The translations under genes were made by a program, and so were the position numbers. Shown here in pieces: positions 10,417-22,680 of a DNA stretch of 64,000 bases. Origin of the DNA: Centrapalus pauciflorus (lineage: Eukaryota > Streptophyta > Magnoliopsida > Asterales > Asteraceae); the NCBI GenBank assembly GCA_020465985.1, contig JAANYP010007556.1, forward strand, positions 124,001 to 188,000, written 5' to 3'. The notes beneath the pieces were generated by a model that did not search any database, was not told the origin of the DNA, and saw only the letters and a list, made by a program, of their open reading frames with translations. Every line of letters begins with the position of its first letter. Positions within the stretch are counted from its first letter, which is position 1.

Positions 10417-12641
10417 ATGAGGACTCCATTGTTTTCTACGGCCATCTTCTTTCTCTCTGGTTTTTACGTGTCACCATCTTTCATCCTTGCCGTTATTGGC
10501 TTTCTTTCTTTGTCTCTAGTTGTGGTATTGGCTTTGGTGCTTGTACCTTACTTGATAGAATTGATGATGTCGTCCGATCAGCGCCCACCGATTATGGGAC
10601 CATTATTCAATCAAATAAGACACTACCGGTCGCTTTACGATTATATGACATTACTTGCTAAAAAGCATCCTACTTATCGTTTCATCACACCCTCACCATC
10701 ACATAGTGAAGTTTATACTGCTGACCCTGCTAATGTTGAACACATTTTAAAGACCAATTTCAATAATTACACCAAGGTATTCATAACTATTTACGTGAAG
10801 GGTGTTGAAACTTAACAAACCGACTACAATGTTTCTTTCTTATGGGAAGAAGAAGAAAATTCTTTAGTTTATAACAAGATTTAAGTTTATTTATTGGACT
10901 GCTGTCCCTCATCTTGTTAACGACATCACAGCCTTGAGTTGTTATTTGTGCTGTTTTGGTGGGTTTGTTCACAGGGGGAGTACAATACAAGCATAATGGA
11001 AGATCTTTTTGGAAACGGGATTTTTGCTGTCGATGGACCTAAATGGCGCCATCAAAGGAAGCTTGCCAGCTTTGAGTTTTCCACAAAAGTTTTGCGAGAT
11101 TTTAGTGCTGTTATTTTCAGGTCGAGTGCTGCTAAACTAGCACAAAAGATTTCAGTACTAGCGGTTGCTCAGAATCAGATGGATTTGCAGGTATATATGA
11201 TATTGATACGCATGGGCTGGCCTACAAACAATGTATTCTCGTAGTGCATTTCTCTTCTCTTCAAAAAGAAGCCAAAGAATTCATTAAAAAATTTGATGCT
11301 TTTCCATAGATTTAGCTTTCTTTTATGTTGTTTTGGTTCAGGATTTGTTGATGAAATCGACTTTAGATTCGATGTTCAAAGTGGGATTTGGGTTTGATCT
11401 TAATACTCTAAATGGGTTTGATGAGGCTAGCAAGAAGTTTATGAAAGCATTTGATGAGGCAAATGTTTTAGTATACTGGCGATATGTTGATTTTTTCTGG
11501 AAGGCGAAGAGGTTTTTCAATATTGGTACAGAAGCAGCTCTCAAACGAAACATCAGAATCATTGACAACTTCGTGTATGAATTGATAAGAAACAAGAGGG
11601 AGCAGATGAAAAACAGAAATCTTTATGTGCGTAAGCAAGGCAAAAACCTGTTTATTTTTTTGGAGCTAGATCATAAATGATTAATATTACGTTGAGTTAC
11701 TTTTGACTTGTTATCTTAATTGACAGAGAGGTAAAGAAGATGTGTTATCAAGATTTCTGATGGAAAGCGTAAATGATCCAGAGAATATGAACAATAAGTA
11801 TCTAAGAGACATATCACTTGCTTTTGTGACCGCCGGGAAGGATACATCTGCAAGCACGCTCACTTGGTTCTTTTACGTGCTTTGCAAGCGTCTGTTAATT
11901 CAAGAAAAGGTTGTGGAAGAAGTCAGAATGGCCACTGAGGCTGATGAGCACACATCTATTGATGAGTTTCAGCTCAAGTTAACCGAAGTTGCCATTGACA
12001 AAATGCATTATCTTCATGCAGCTCTATCCGAGACTCTCAGGCTCTATCCTGCAGTTCCCTTGGTATGTTACATACATTATTTATAATCAATACACATTAA
12101 ATTAACAACCCTTTCAGTATCCATATCTAACAATGACATGGTATTAATCAGGAGGGAAAGTGTGCAGAGTCAGACGATGTTCTTCCTGATGGGTTCAAGA
12201 TCAAAAAAGGAGACAGTGTAGGTTACATGGCGTATCCAATGGGACGAATGACCTACATTTGGGGAGAAGATGCGGAGGAATTTCGACCAGAAAGATGGCT
12301 CAAGGATGGTGTTTTTCGACCCGAGAGTCCTTTCAAGTTCACTGCCTTCAACGTAAGTCAGTCACCCGATGTATATTATACATACCTGTTGACACAACAG
12401 ATGGATGAGGATCTCAATTCTCATATTTGTTTGTTTGTTTGTTTAGGGTGGGCCAAGAATATGCTTAGGGAAGGAATTTGCTTATAGACAGATGAAGATT
12501 TTGGCTGCATTTCTTGTGTTCTTCTTTAAATTCAGACTGGTGGATGAGAGTGATGAAGGTTCGTACCGAACCATGTTCTTTCTTCAGATGGATAAAGGAC
12601 TCCAAGTGTATGCCTTTTCTCGTAGTCCGACCAACATATGA
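10417..12641 (+). CDS. CYP704: Cytochrome P450, CYP704 family (CYP86 clan)
   Basis: Six exons: 10417-10776, 10975-11190, 11342-11626, 11727-12062, 12152-12352, 12447-12641, about 530 residues. An N-terminal membrane anchor (~10-45) targets it to the ER. C-helix WRHQR, I-helix AGKDTS (323-328), ETLR (389-392), PERW (445-448) and the heme loop FNGGPRICLG with Cys472 are all present. Similarity is closest to CYP704C-type enzymes, which hydroxylate long-chain fatty acids; the substrate here is inferred. The exon 3/4 junction is ambiguous: a strong donor at 11631 (GTAAGC) paired with an acceptor ending at 11730 also keeps frame and changes the joint from LY/RGKED to LYVR/KED. The start is the ATG after a TATA box; an upstream in-frame GTG is ignored. 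Confidence 0.9.
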
Positions 12642-12879
12642 CACTGAAATTTGCTGATTTTGTGTTGTTGCTTGTATCATGTCTTCCTGTTTCACGCTTG
12701 ATATTAACGGATCCAACCTATTTTCACCTATTACACGATTAAGTTAGGCTTGAATAAATAAGAGAGAAAGCCCCCACTTTCACAAAGGTTTTAATTGTTC
12801 AACTCCTGGTATTACTTCTCTAGTTATCAATTAAATTCTTCAACTTTATCATTACAAGTCATATAAACTAGCATTTCAA

Positions 12880-13350
12880 AAGAGACTTCGTCTTTTTATA
12901 ATCAAGTCTAGGCTACAAACGAGTCAAACCAAGCTTGAACTCGACAAGGTTCAGTCTCCAAAGATAGGTGCAAGCTCAATTCAAGTCTCTAAGGGGAGAT
13001 TTGAGCTTGGTTTGATCGCTCGATGAGCTACCAAAATGCCGGAAGTCCTACAATTTGACTCGAGTTTGACTCGAAAACCTTGAATATATATAATAACAAC
13101 TTTTGATTAAATTTTTTTGGTTTATAGCTCAAGCTTACTCCATAAAATTTCATATCGATGTTTGAATTGTTTGATAAAAGTTTGACTTTATATGCATATA
13201 TATAGAGATTCGAGAAGCTCGATAAGAATTCAAATCGAGTCATTAAATGTTCTTTGCTTGTTAATCTTTTTAAACTTGATTTTGGGTTTGGGTTTGGGTT
13301 TATTATAGGGCTTGCCGGCTTTAGTGGTTCAATATAAGCTTGACTCATCA
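12880..13350. repeat. Dispersed repeat rich in AAGCTTG/ACTCGA motifs
   Basis: Repeated GAGCTTG, CAAGCTTGA and GACTCGAGTTTG motifs at both ends around an AT-rich middle. The same vocabulary recurs at 26850-26910 and 35360-35550, suggesting one family of non-autonomous elements. Ends and target duplication are not resolved, and the open frame inside is not meaningful. Confidence 0.35.
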
Positions 13351-13632
13351 GAGCTTAAAATGTAAGTCATCCATAATGTTTTTCAATGGTGAAATTCTTT
13401 TATTATCAAATAAATAGAGACTTAACATGTAAACAATGAAATTCCAAATATAATAAACTTGTTTAGATTATTTAAAAGTTTTATATAGATGATTGATATA
13501 ATTAAGTTCAAAGATTAATCATAATCTTTTTAAGGGCTTGGTTAGTAACTAACTACATACAAACTTATATTCAATTTGGTTTCTTTTTCCCACCTTTGTT
13601 CTCAATAGTCATTACTAATAGTAATATTAAAT

Positions 13633-13952
13633 CGGGTTAAAGACACTTTTTGACAACTTACAGATTTGTCGCATTTGACCACTAAACTATTTTTCGTATT
13701 TAGCACTAAAGTTATATTTGCGTACACATTTAACCGCTAAAATGATTTTTGTATATGTTTAGTCACTGAAAATTGTACCCATCTGGCCATTAAACAATCA
13801 TATTTTGTACACATTTAACACATTACTTTCAATCATTTTTCCAAGATACAACAATAAACTAAAATGTTTAATAACTAAATATGTAAAAAAAGGGTTTAGT
13901 GGCTAAATGAGACAAATCTAAAAGTTAGATGGTAAAAAATGACCTTAATCCA
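13633..13952. mobile_element. Foldback/MITE with long terminal inverted repeats
   Basis: The left end (GGGTTAAAGACACTTTTTGA) and the reverse complement of the right end (GGATTAAGGTCATTTTTTAC) align for at least ~65 bp, including a shared block of the form GATTTGTCNCATTT..CCACTAAAC. It is about 320 bp long, has no coding capacity, and its transcript could fold into an imperfect hairpin. Confidence 0.6.
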
Positions 13953-14734
13953 TAATAAATTAAGTATTTACAAATCGTAAATACTAGCTAAGCCCTTGAA
14001 AACATTGTGATGGATGAAATTGTACGTCTATGAGTTTTGCTGTTAATAATGAATTTATGTTGAAAGTTTAAAACTTCAGTTGGATGACTGGATCCGGCCC
14101 TCCACTACTGGTGAATTCAAATTGGTGATTATTATATATTTATATATTATATACACGTTCATGACTTCATGTGTACCATTAAAGATGCCCAATTGAAGAT
14201 GAGATTTTTGAAGTTTTCTTTTGGAAACTATATGAGGATCGAAAAGGGATGGGTTATGAACCGAGTTCAATATTTCATATATCAAATATTAATATATATA
14301 ATACCTTATTTTTCTTTTCCTTTTATTTTTAGAAGATAAAGTTATAAAATGCCATTTTAATTCGTGTTGGTAGCCTTAGTTTGAGTAACAAAATCATACC
14401 TTTATTTCATTCAATTTGATTATTTACTTCTTTATTTTCATTTTTATTATTTTCATCGTTCAAGAACATAGTGTTAGCAGCATATGATTTTGCTACAATT
14501 TATTAACTTAATATTTGAAAACCAAAATGTAAAAACGTATAACAATTAGTCTTCTATTTTGGAATATAAATTTTTATAACAAAGATTTCCAACATATATC
14601 GTAAAGTAAACTGACTGATAAAATACTTTACTATTTACATATAACAATTGGCAATCACAATTCACAACTTTTTGATAAAATATAAATTAAATGGAAAAGT
14701 GGGAAAATATAATGATATAAAGAGGATCATTTCT
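13953..14734. other. AT-rich intergenic DNA, nothing recognised
   Basis: Downstream flank shared by the P450 (+ strand) and FUC1 (- strand), which converge here. I see no gene, clear repeat or structured element. Confidence 0.5.
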
Positions 14735-17700
14735 TTATCTGCTAATTGGGTGCCAAAAAGGATCAAAGTGAAATCCAACAGAAGATATTAGTGGAATCCC
14801 TCGTGACCCGATTACCCGAATCCTGACAGAACGCCCATGCACGACTCCATTTTTTAGGCGATGCAATTTCTTATACCCCACCGTCGTTCCTATGGCAATC
14901 CGTTTCCCGTCGACGTATATTTCGTGTTTTTTGATCCTCTGACCGAGCCCGATGGCCTCTTGAATCCTCACCACGTTGAATCTGAGCTGTTGGTTTGTTG
15001 CCGTGAATTCGATCCAATGGTCCTTTTTGCCATCATCACTTGGAGCCCAATACGTCCATAGATGGTCGCTGTCTAATACCCATTCAGGCCCAAATTCGCC
15101 TCCTCTGATGCTGCTTGCTTTTACGGAACATGAATGGGCTAAATTGTTTGAGAAAATGGTGTCTATTGCGGATTTAAATTCCTTCAATCGTTGAATGTCG
15201 TTTGCGGAGATTAATCCAGTTGTGTTTGGTGGAACATTGAGCAACAAGACGCAGTTCCGGCCAACGGAATTGTAGTAGATCCGGAGCAAATCGCTGAGCT
15301 TTTTGGGGGATTCTGATTTGTGCCAAAACCATCCGCGCCGAATTGAGACGTCGCACTCCGCCGGTACCCAATCTGTCCCTCTCGGGTCCCCCGTGTTCAG
15401 ATACCTGCCGGGCACCAAAATTACGCACTCAAATCATGCATATTTTCATCAACAATCCAAACACAAATCCATGAAAAATTTAATTAGAAGAAAGTCTCGT
15501 TCGTTTTTTTCGTTTTAGAGTTCCATTTTAAATATTCATATTTTTACTTTAAATTCAATGATTTGCATTTGTCAGGCTTAATGAAAAAACATTAAAAAAA
15601 AGTTAAGTTTTTTAAAAAAGAGAGAATTGCTCCAATAGCAAACAACTTATTTCTTTTTTCTTATTACGGCAATCTTGTAAATTTTGTCTCAAATAATGAA
15701 ACCAACTTTTGGTTTACTTTCGATTATTGCATTTAACCGGTAAACAACAAGTAGGTTGTTATTTCAAACAATATATTAAGTGGTAAAAAATAAAACTCGT
15801 TGTCATAATAAGAAAAAAAATAAAAAGTAGGTTGTTACTTCAAACAATAAACCCTATATATAACATTTTTTACTAGTTAACTTTTTTTTTACCGGTTACA
15901 TGCTATAATCGAAAATGAACAAAAAGTTGATTCCTTTATTTGTTACAAAATTTGTGAGATTGTTATAATAAGAAAAAAAAATTGCTTGTTATTTTAAACA
16001 ATTCTCCTTTTAAAGAATAACATGAACAAGAATTTGTTTATTTGTTACCTCATTTGATTAAACTTACAAAAATATAACACGAACTAGTTTGTATATTTCG
16101 TTTTGTCCAACCATAATATGTGTAAACTCATTAATTCGAAATATGCTGGAATTGCTTTTGCATTTGGTAAATATTATGTTTCAGTTATTTTTAACTTCAA
16201 ATTTTCTTATGACTTTATCATTTAATTATTAATTCATTTACCAATTTTTCTATTTTCTTATCGTCAAATAATCATATATTTATGAATCTTGTCATATATA
16301 ATTTATGAATTAAAAACTAACAATATTATAATATAAGTGATTAATTGCTTAACCTCTATACTCTCTTGTAAATTAATTATTTTGTAGTTTGTTAAAATTT
16401 ATGAAACGATCCCTTAACTTTCAAAATTACAATGATAGTCCTCCAAACCATTATTTTTATACAAAAACAGTTCGATTTTTCCATTTACTCAATTACAAGT
16501 TTGGTCCATTCAATATTTAATTTAATTTCAAATTTGGTCATTTTTCTTAAATTTTTATTTTTGGTTTAAATCTAGTATTTTAATCGTTTTGATTCATAAT
16601 TTTGTACATTAGTATGTTTTATTCGTTTTCACTTAGATACTTTGTTCATTTTCACTTAAGTATTATGATAACAAAATTGTAAATCAAAACGAATGAAATA
16701 CTAAGTTGAAATCAAAATGTATTAGCATAGGAAAATATATAAATCAAAACAAATAAAATAATAAATTTAAATCAAAACGTATTAGCGTAACAAAATATTT
16801 AGATAAAAAATTAGTATATATAAATCGAAATGCATTAGACTAACAAATTATTTGAATTAAAATGAACAAAAACTTAAATTTATATAATTTCTTATAAATC
16901 ATAATAAATCAAAATTAACATAATGAGAACCATTTCTGTAATTTACTCTAAATTATATGTAAGTTGTTAAGATATAATGAAAAGAATAAGCATAAAATTG
17001 CCACTACAACACAATTCTATGGGACCTAATTAAAACATTAATTTGGGTAATATATTAACGTATTCTCACATTTATTCTAATCTATCTGTCTATCTATTTT
17101 ATACCCTAGCTTAATAAAGGAGAAGAGTTAATTACAAAAAAAGGTATGATTTAGTTTCATGTTAAGTTAGCTTTAAACGAGTTAAGTACATATATAGTCT
17201 TGTAGATTAATATAAAAAACAGTTACAGATCAACGTTTCTTATGATTTTACTTTGTGGAGATGAGAGCGACCGATACCGTAACATCTAATTCATATACAT
17301 GCACTATATACTAGTTTATTACCCGCGTATTACGCAGATATTTTTATTATATATAAAATATAATAAATAAAAAGATAAATATATAATATTATTTTTTAAA
17401 CAAAAGTATATTAGATGATATTATTATTTATTATGACCTATTGATTTTGTATATTTCTAAATATATATGAAGGGTAATTATTTTCTTATATATTTTTTTA
17501 AAACTGTTATTATATTATCTTATAATTAATAAGTTAGTAGATTATTAGATTTGTTGATTTGAATTTAAAAGTGGATTATATTAGATTTGGATAGATTTAA
17601 TTAATAATTTAGTAGAGTATTAGATTTTGTCTGATTTGATTTGAATTTAAAAGTGGATTATATTAGATTTGGATAGATTTGATTTAAATTTCTTTATTAT

Positions 17701-18893
17701 TTTTAAAATCTATAAATGCCACGTGTCGATTCATGGTGACGACACGTGGCTTTACCAGAAATGAGTATAGTTACTCTTTTAATAGTATAGATAGATTATT
17801 GGTTGTACGTTAAGCCAGAATATATATAATTGTTCGGCTAATTCATAATTCTATTTTTATTATTAGTTTTTTTTTATAAAAAAAACAGTACGTATCTGGA
17901 GCAACGTATAATTAAATTAGTATTAAATTTAGTTGTATGTGTACAACTTACTTGACGATGGTTGCATTTCCTATAGAAAGAGCTGTTCGATTAATGGTGG
18001 ACCAACAAGTAGTTCCCGCGAACCCATTTTCATTTCCGACCCATCGGACGCCCGGACCCGCGTCCGAAAAGATGTTGATGGTGCTTTGTAACTCCTCCAC
18101 CATGGAAAACCAATCATTAAAAAGATAACTCATATTTGGCGCATTCGAACCTTTTGCACCATCAAACCATATCTCTTTCACACTTCCATATCTGCACCCA
18201 CCAAACATTCAAACAATATCTCCATCACAATTCACATCTTCATAATAACAAAATTAAACTAACTGTATTACTGTATATATGATTTTGCATGTTAGAAATT
18301 AATTAAAACCGGTGATCGATCGATCAAGTAACGTACTTGTTAAGTAGTTCTTGTAATTGGGCCATATAATACTCGTTGTACGCGACAACATTCCCGTATC
18401 TACGATCATGACGATCCCATGGGGACAGATACAGTCCTATGTCCACTCCCTGAGCATTGGCCGCATCAGCAAATTCTTTTACCACGTCTCCGTGTCCGTC
18501 TTCCCAGGGGCTTGCGATGACGGAGTGGTCAGTGTACTTGGAGGGCCACAGGCAGAAGCCGTCGTGGTGCTTGGCAGTAAGGATGGAGAGGGAAACACCG
18601 GTTTGGATGGCGACGTCGATCCATTGCGTGGTGTTGAGTCCGTTGGGGTTAAAAATTTTGGGGTTTTCTGTCCCGTTGCCCCACTCAGAGTTGGTAAAGG
18701 TGTTGACACCGAAATGATGGAAGAAGATGATCTCTCGTTGTTGCCATTTGAGTTGAGAGTAGGAAGGGAGGGGGGAGACCGGCAGCGGTGGTGTGGTTGC
18801 CAAATGCTTTTGGTTTTGGTTTTGATGTGAAGGAGCAAAATTGGAGAGTATGACGAGGCATGAGAGTGTAATCAGGTGGTAAAGATTGGCCAT
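14735..18893 (-). CDS. FUC1: Plant alpha-L-fucosidase 1 (GH29)
   Basis: Three - strand exons: 18893-18337, 18191-17952, 15404-14735, joined in phase 2 at both GT-AG introns, giving 488 residues (the Arabidopsis protein is about 506). A signal peptide (MANLYHLITLSCLVILSNFA) points to the apoplast. GH29 features are HHFGVNTFT, ILTAKHHDGFCLWPS, GLYLSPWDRH and EIWFDGAKG, where Asp196 is the expected nucleophile. VPAECDVSIRRGWFWH follows, and a discoidin-like beta domain fills ~365-488. The family releases alpha-1,3/1,4-linked fucose from N-glycan and cell-wall glycans; the exact linkage is inferred. ATG at 18893 is preferred because the longer open frame has no upstream ATG and would precede the signal peptide. 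Intron 2 (15405-17951) is unusually long and holds several transposons. Confidence 0.93.
15611..16013. mobile_element. Foldback element in FUC1 intron 2
   Basis: Two arms of about 135 bp (15611-15750 and 15880-16013) are inverted imperfect copies. Both carry GAGAATTG, TTCTTATTA, CAAATTTTGT, TTTCGATTAT and ACCGGTAA in the same order when one is reversed. The loop between them repeats GTAGGTTGTTA(C/T)TTC. The total is about 400 bp with no coding sequence. It is probably a MULE-type or other MITE; no clear target duplication was found. Confidence 0.65.
16580..16900. repeat. Degenerate inverted/tandem repeat in FUC1 intron 2
   Basis: Several diverged copies of a unit containing AAATCAAAACGTATTAG and AACAAAATAT, spaced ~60-70 bp, with the first part in inverted orientation (TATGTTTTATTCGTTTTCAC). 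No coding sequence. Confidence 0.45.
17311..17791 (-). mobile_element. Short non-autonomous Helitron in FUC1 intron 2
   Basis: Read on the - strand, it starts TCTATACTATTAAAAGAGTA after a host A. It ends with a hairpin (CTGCGT-AAT-ACGCGG) followed about 12 nt later by CTAG and a host T. These are the TC start, 3' hairpin, CTRR end and A/T insertion site of Helitrons. Length is 481 bp. Inside are an ~82-bp direct duplication (17551-17690) and a perfect 11-bp inverted repeat with two G-boxes at 17718-17750. Confidence 0.8.
17718..17750. repeat. Perfect 11-bp inverted repeat with two CACGTG cores
   Basis: Arms GCCACGTGTCG (17718-17728) and CGACACGTGGC (17740-17750) are exact reverse complements around an 11-bp spacer. 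It lies near the 5' end of the Helitron and could act as a subterminal hairpin or as paired G-boxes. Confidence 0.85.
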
Positions 18894-19620
18894 TGGTGGT
18901 GGTGGTGGGTGGTGGCCGGGTATATATATAAATAAATAATGGAGGCGAATTGAAGGTAGCAAAAAAGGAAGGGAGATGAAAGGGATGATTCTTGTGAATC
19001 AATGAATTGTGTTTTGTTTTGTTTTGTTTTGTAAAAAGTGTTGTCGTTTACGTTACGTGTGACCATGCATTCACGGGCAACCATTTTAACATTCCATTGT
19101 TTTGCTCTTCATTTATATTTTGGATTTCAACATTGCATAATTACATAAATCCTCCTCCTTTTACGTTTGGGCCGTTTGATGGGCCTCATCATCTGTGTTA
19201 TTGGCCCAACATTGTAACCTCCTCTTGTGCAACCAAATTAATGATGTGTTAGTGGGGCTAGCTCTTGTCATATTTCGAAAACTCTAGTATATATAGTTAT
19301 AAATAACCAAGTTTCAAAGAATAATTAATCTATATTTAATACTTGGCCATTATAAGAAACATATTAATATAATGCTGTAATGTCAGTGGACATAGCAAAC
19401 TCTAGTGTAAATGCATCTTTAATGCCCATTCGAATCCTTCTTTACCTATAAAACTACTTTTAAAGATAGATCAATGTTATTTGTTAATTACATATTTAAA
19501 TGTCCAACCTAGACATCCAGAAAAAGAAACAACCTTTCAAGACGTCCGTCTGTCTTATTATTTTAGTGTAATTCCTTTACCTATTTACTGACTCTGATTG
19601 GAACTAGATAAAGTATGGAG
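18894..19620. other. FUC1 upstream region
   Basis: A TATATATATA run at about 18918-18928 lies just upstream of the FUC1 ATG on the - strand, almost too close to serve as its TATA box. A (GTTTT)n stretch follows at 19010-19032. Nothing else is recognised. Confidence 0.4.
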
Positions 19621-19639
19621 TGCACACTCATATAAGTTT

Positions 19640-19740
19640 GGTCAAAGTCAGGACCTAGGCGTTAAAGCAAGGGTCAAAAGGGGTTGCGCCCCCTTGCCAG
19701 GTCCAAGGGGCGAAGTCCCTGGCTCCGCCGTAAGCTTAAG
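19640..19740. repeat. GC-rich repeat fragment
   Basis: Locally GC-rich blocks (GGGGTTGCGCCCCCTTGCC and CAAGGGGCGAAGTCCCTGG) in an otherwise AT-rich stretch. They resemble LTR or MITE ends common in plant intergenic DNA. The family is not identified. Confidence 0.3.
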
Positions 19741-20497
19741 TGCTTTGATGTAAGAATTTCTTTTCAGCGAACTCACTTGTCTATGTTTTATGATTCAAAT
19801 CCACATTTATTGTTATTTTTTTGTTCAAACCTTCGTTTTTTTTTTGTTGAAATTTACTTTTTGGCGAAATTCTGATGGTCACTAGTTACTTGTCGACGGT
19901 GGCTTTCAACTAGTTGCTACCGATAATATTCCATTTTTGTGAGATTTTACTGGTTGGAGGGTTTTTTGTGCAATGAAAAATGGTTGAGGATTGTAATCGC
20001 AATAATGGTTTAATTTGGGTTTTTTTTTTTTTTTTTGCACAAACATCCCAAGAATAATATCTATATATTTAAACCTAAAGAATATATATCATATGGTATA
20101 TATGACATGGATGAGAAAGGAGGGTACACAAATATATTAACCTTCTTTTTAAGTTACAGAATTTGTATAAAGAAACATTATAATTCACTTATAGGGAAAA
20201 TAAACTTGACTTTGTTTATAAGTTATAGCAATGGATTCATAAATAATATTTAACTAAAATGAAACAAATCAACTAGATAAAATGCATGATCGATGGACTT
20301 ATAATTCATTTATCGCGTGTGATGGATTGTAAATGATCATATTCACACGATTTAAATAAAGTATTGGAACAAAACAAAAAATAGATTTTCTGATCAAATT
20401 TCTAGAAACTATGAAGAGAGAGCCAAATGAAGACTGAAAAACCCAAAGAAAAAAAAGATTGAACAAATTGAAGTAAAAAAGACGATTAACTAACTAA

Positions 20498-20808
20498 TGT
20501 GGTATTTGGTTCATGGAATGGAATTCGAAGGATTGAAATTTTAATTTTAGTTATTAATTTGGTTGATGATAAATGTAGAAGATGGTGTTTAGTATTAGTT
20601 AGAGATATAAGTCAAAAATCTAATTCATGTATAGGTTGGAATTTAATTGATTTATAATTTGGAAGGAATGTCAAATTATAATAAACAAGGAAATTTGATG
20701 GAAAATACATAAAATTTAACTATTCACATTAGTTATAAATAATGGTAAACAAACTAAATTTAAATTTCAATTACATCGAATACCATCACACGAACCAAAC
20801 GACACCTA
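20498..20808. mobile_element. Tourist-like MITE
   Basis: The left end (GTGGTATTTGGTTCATGG) and the reversed right end (GGTGTCGTTTGGTTCGTGTG) form inverted termini of the type seen in PIF/Harbinger MITEs, both followed inside by TATTCGA- or ATTCGA-like sequence. TAA flanks both sides, compatible with a 3-bp target duplication. It is about 310 bp and non-coding. Confidence 0.55.
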
Positions 20809-20819
20809 AGGCTTGAAGA

Positions 20820-22255
20820 AGGCGATTAACTAAAACAATCGGAACAAATTGATGTCAACATGTCCAATTTTCATGCAGTTTTATCACGAAACACTATTGA
20901 GGAACAATATGTAAAAATAACAGTAAAGCCCAAACCCTTGATTTTCATATATAATTTATTACGAATAAATTTTAAATTGATAAAAACCTTTGGTCATTCA
21001 AAAATTGTCCATAGCACAGCCCATTAGAAGAAGACTTTAATGAGTAATAGCCCACTGGGCCTAAAGTAATTTATAGTCCATATGATGTCTGTCGCATGGC
21101 TGGATGGTTATAAAGAAACACAAGTAATCAACTAATTCTGATAATGTCTTCGTTCTTGTTTGTTAAATTAAACTCTAGAAAGAGAAAGTGTAAAATGAAA
21201 AAAGGCATCTTCAACTGAAAGAAAATTACAACATAAACAAGAAAGAGAACAATTTGATTTTTTTTTCCTTCTCGCAATCACAGCTGGATTTCTATTTTGA
21301 TCTATTTTATGTTTCCTTCCTTCCAAATATTTTCTTCTTTTAGCGATACATTTAGTCGTCTTTTTACTTCAATTTGTTCAATCTTTTTTGACGATTTCCA
21401 ATCATTCATCATTGATCAGTTTTCTAGGGTTTTCAACTATTTTATTATAATCAATCTAGAATAAGAGTGAAGGTTGGGTTGTGATAAATACCGATTCGAA
21501 ATGGCCAATCTTCCAAGAAATTATACACTAAGAAATAGATGCAACTGGAACAGTTTTCTTGTTCTACTTTCATTCATAGATCAACGGACAATATATAGAA
21601 GGAAGCAAGAAATAAAAAAATAATTAAAGAAATTAAGTAAAAGAAATAACAAAGTGGAACAGTTCCGTTTATTCTAGGAACCAACGTTCATGGTTTCCAC
21701 CACTAACTCTTGCAGCATCAAATCCTCATGCATGACCAGTGAGGCAGTGACCACGTCTAGTTGATCCATTAAGTGTTGTAGCGGGTTGGGCGTCGGGATG
21801 CTGTTCAAGGCTGCTCATTGGAGATATATCTCGGACCGTATCAGGTTGACAGGTTGTCTGACTCTTGATTTTCTCAAAGGTAAAATATTATGAAGTTATA
21901 AGTTTTGGTCTTCCAAGAAAATTGCACAACTTATTTACTTGTTTTAATGTTACCCATGTTGATTTTGATGAATCTTTTTATGTGGGCTTAAATTATTTCA
22001 CAACTGATATTACCCCCATTTTGTTCAAGAACATTCACTTGCTAGGGGGTTGATATGATAGTTACACAGATGCTAACAATTCTTGTTATTGACTTCATGT
22101 TTTTCTTAGAAATAAAAACTTTTGGTAGCTGCTATTGATATTTTAGGGCTTATGTAAGAAGAATCACATGCGTGATGTGCTTTACTGCTTAAACTTGATT
22201 AAATTGATTAGTTTTGCCATGTCTATGTTCACAAATTATAAAAAATATACTCTTC
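20820..22255. other. Intergenic DNA, nothing recognised
   Basis: AT-rich with isolated small open frames. Part of 21680-21850 is less AT-rich and looks like decayed coding or transposon sequence, but no family could be named. Confidence 0.4.
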
Positions 22256-22259
22256 AATT

Positions 22260-22680
22260 TATAGTGTTTAGTGGTAACCTGTACGTTATGGAGAAAAATT
22301 CGAGGATGGTGGAAGATCTGGGATAACCTTTTGGATTCATTTCTTTGCTTCTAAAGTATTCTTTTTGGGTTAGTTGAAGAAATGGGATGGACTGTTAAAG
22401 AGTGTTATTGCGGTGGTTTTGTGGGTGATATGGAAATGGCACAACAAATTGCTTCATGGAAAGCCTTGTGATGTGGAGAAGATTTTGGAAGGGGGCCCCT
22501 TTCCTTGCGTGTAATGCTTTTAAGGGCTTTGGTTTGCAAATAGGAAAGCCCCACTTCCAATTAACTGGGCATTGGTGCTTAAATCCATTTGAGGTGTTTG
22601 TTTAATTTCCTTTTTGTAGTTTGTCTTGTTTTTCTAGTAAAGCTAGAAATTTATTTATAAAACTAAGGATTAATATTGAA
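22260..22680 (+). pseudogene. 3' end of a LINE (non-LTR) reverse transcriptase gene
   Basis: One + strand frame reads VLWVIWKWHNKLLHGKPCD followed by KILE, and another GHWCLNPFEVFV before a stop. This is the Trp-rich zf-RVT-like C-terminal region of plant L1-type LINEs, with the WHNK pattern near the end. Frame breaks and the loss of everything upstream show a 5'-truncated dead copy. Confidence 0.5.

Noticed and set aside
18357..18830. Large + strand open frames over FUC1 exon 1
   Set aside because: These are shadows of the - strand fucosidase coding sequence, with no domain of their own.
18894..18962. N-terminal extension of FUC1
   Set aside because: The extended frame begins with no ATG (TTG) and would place a Pro-rich stretch before the signal peptide.
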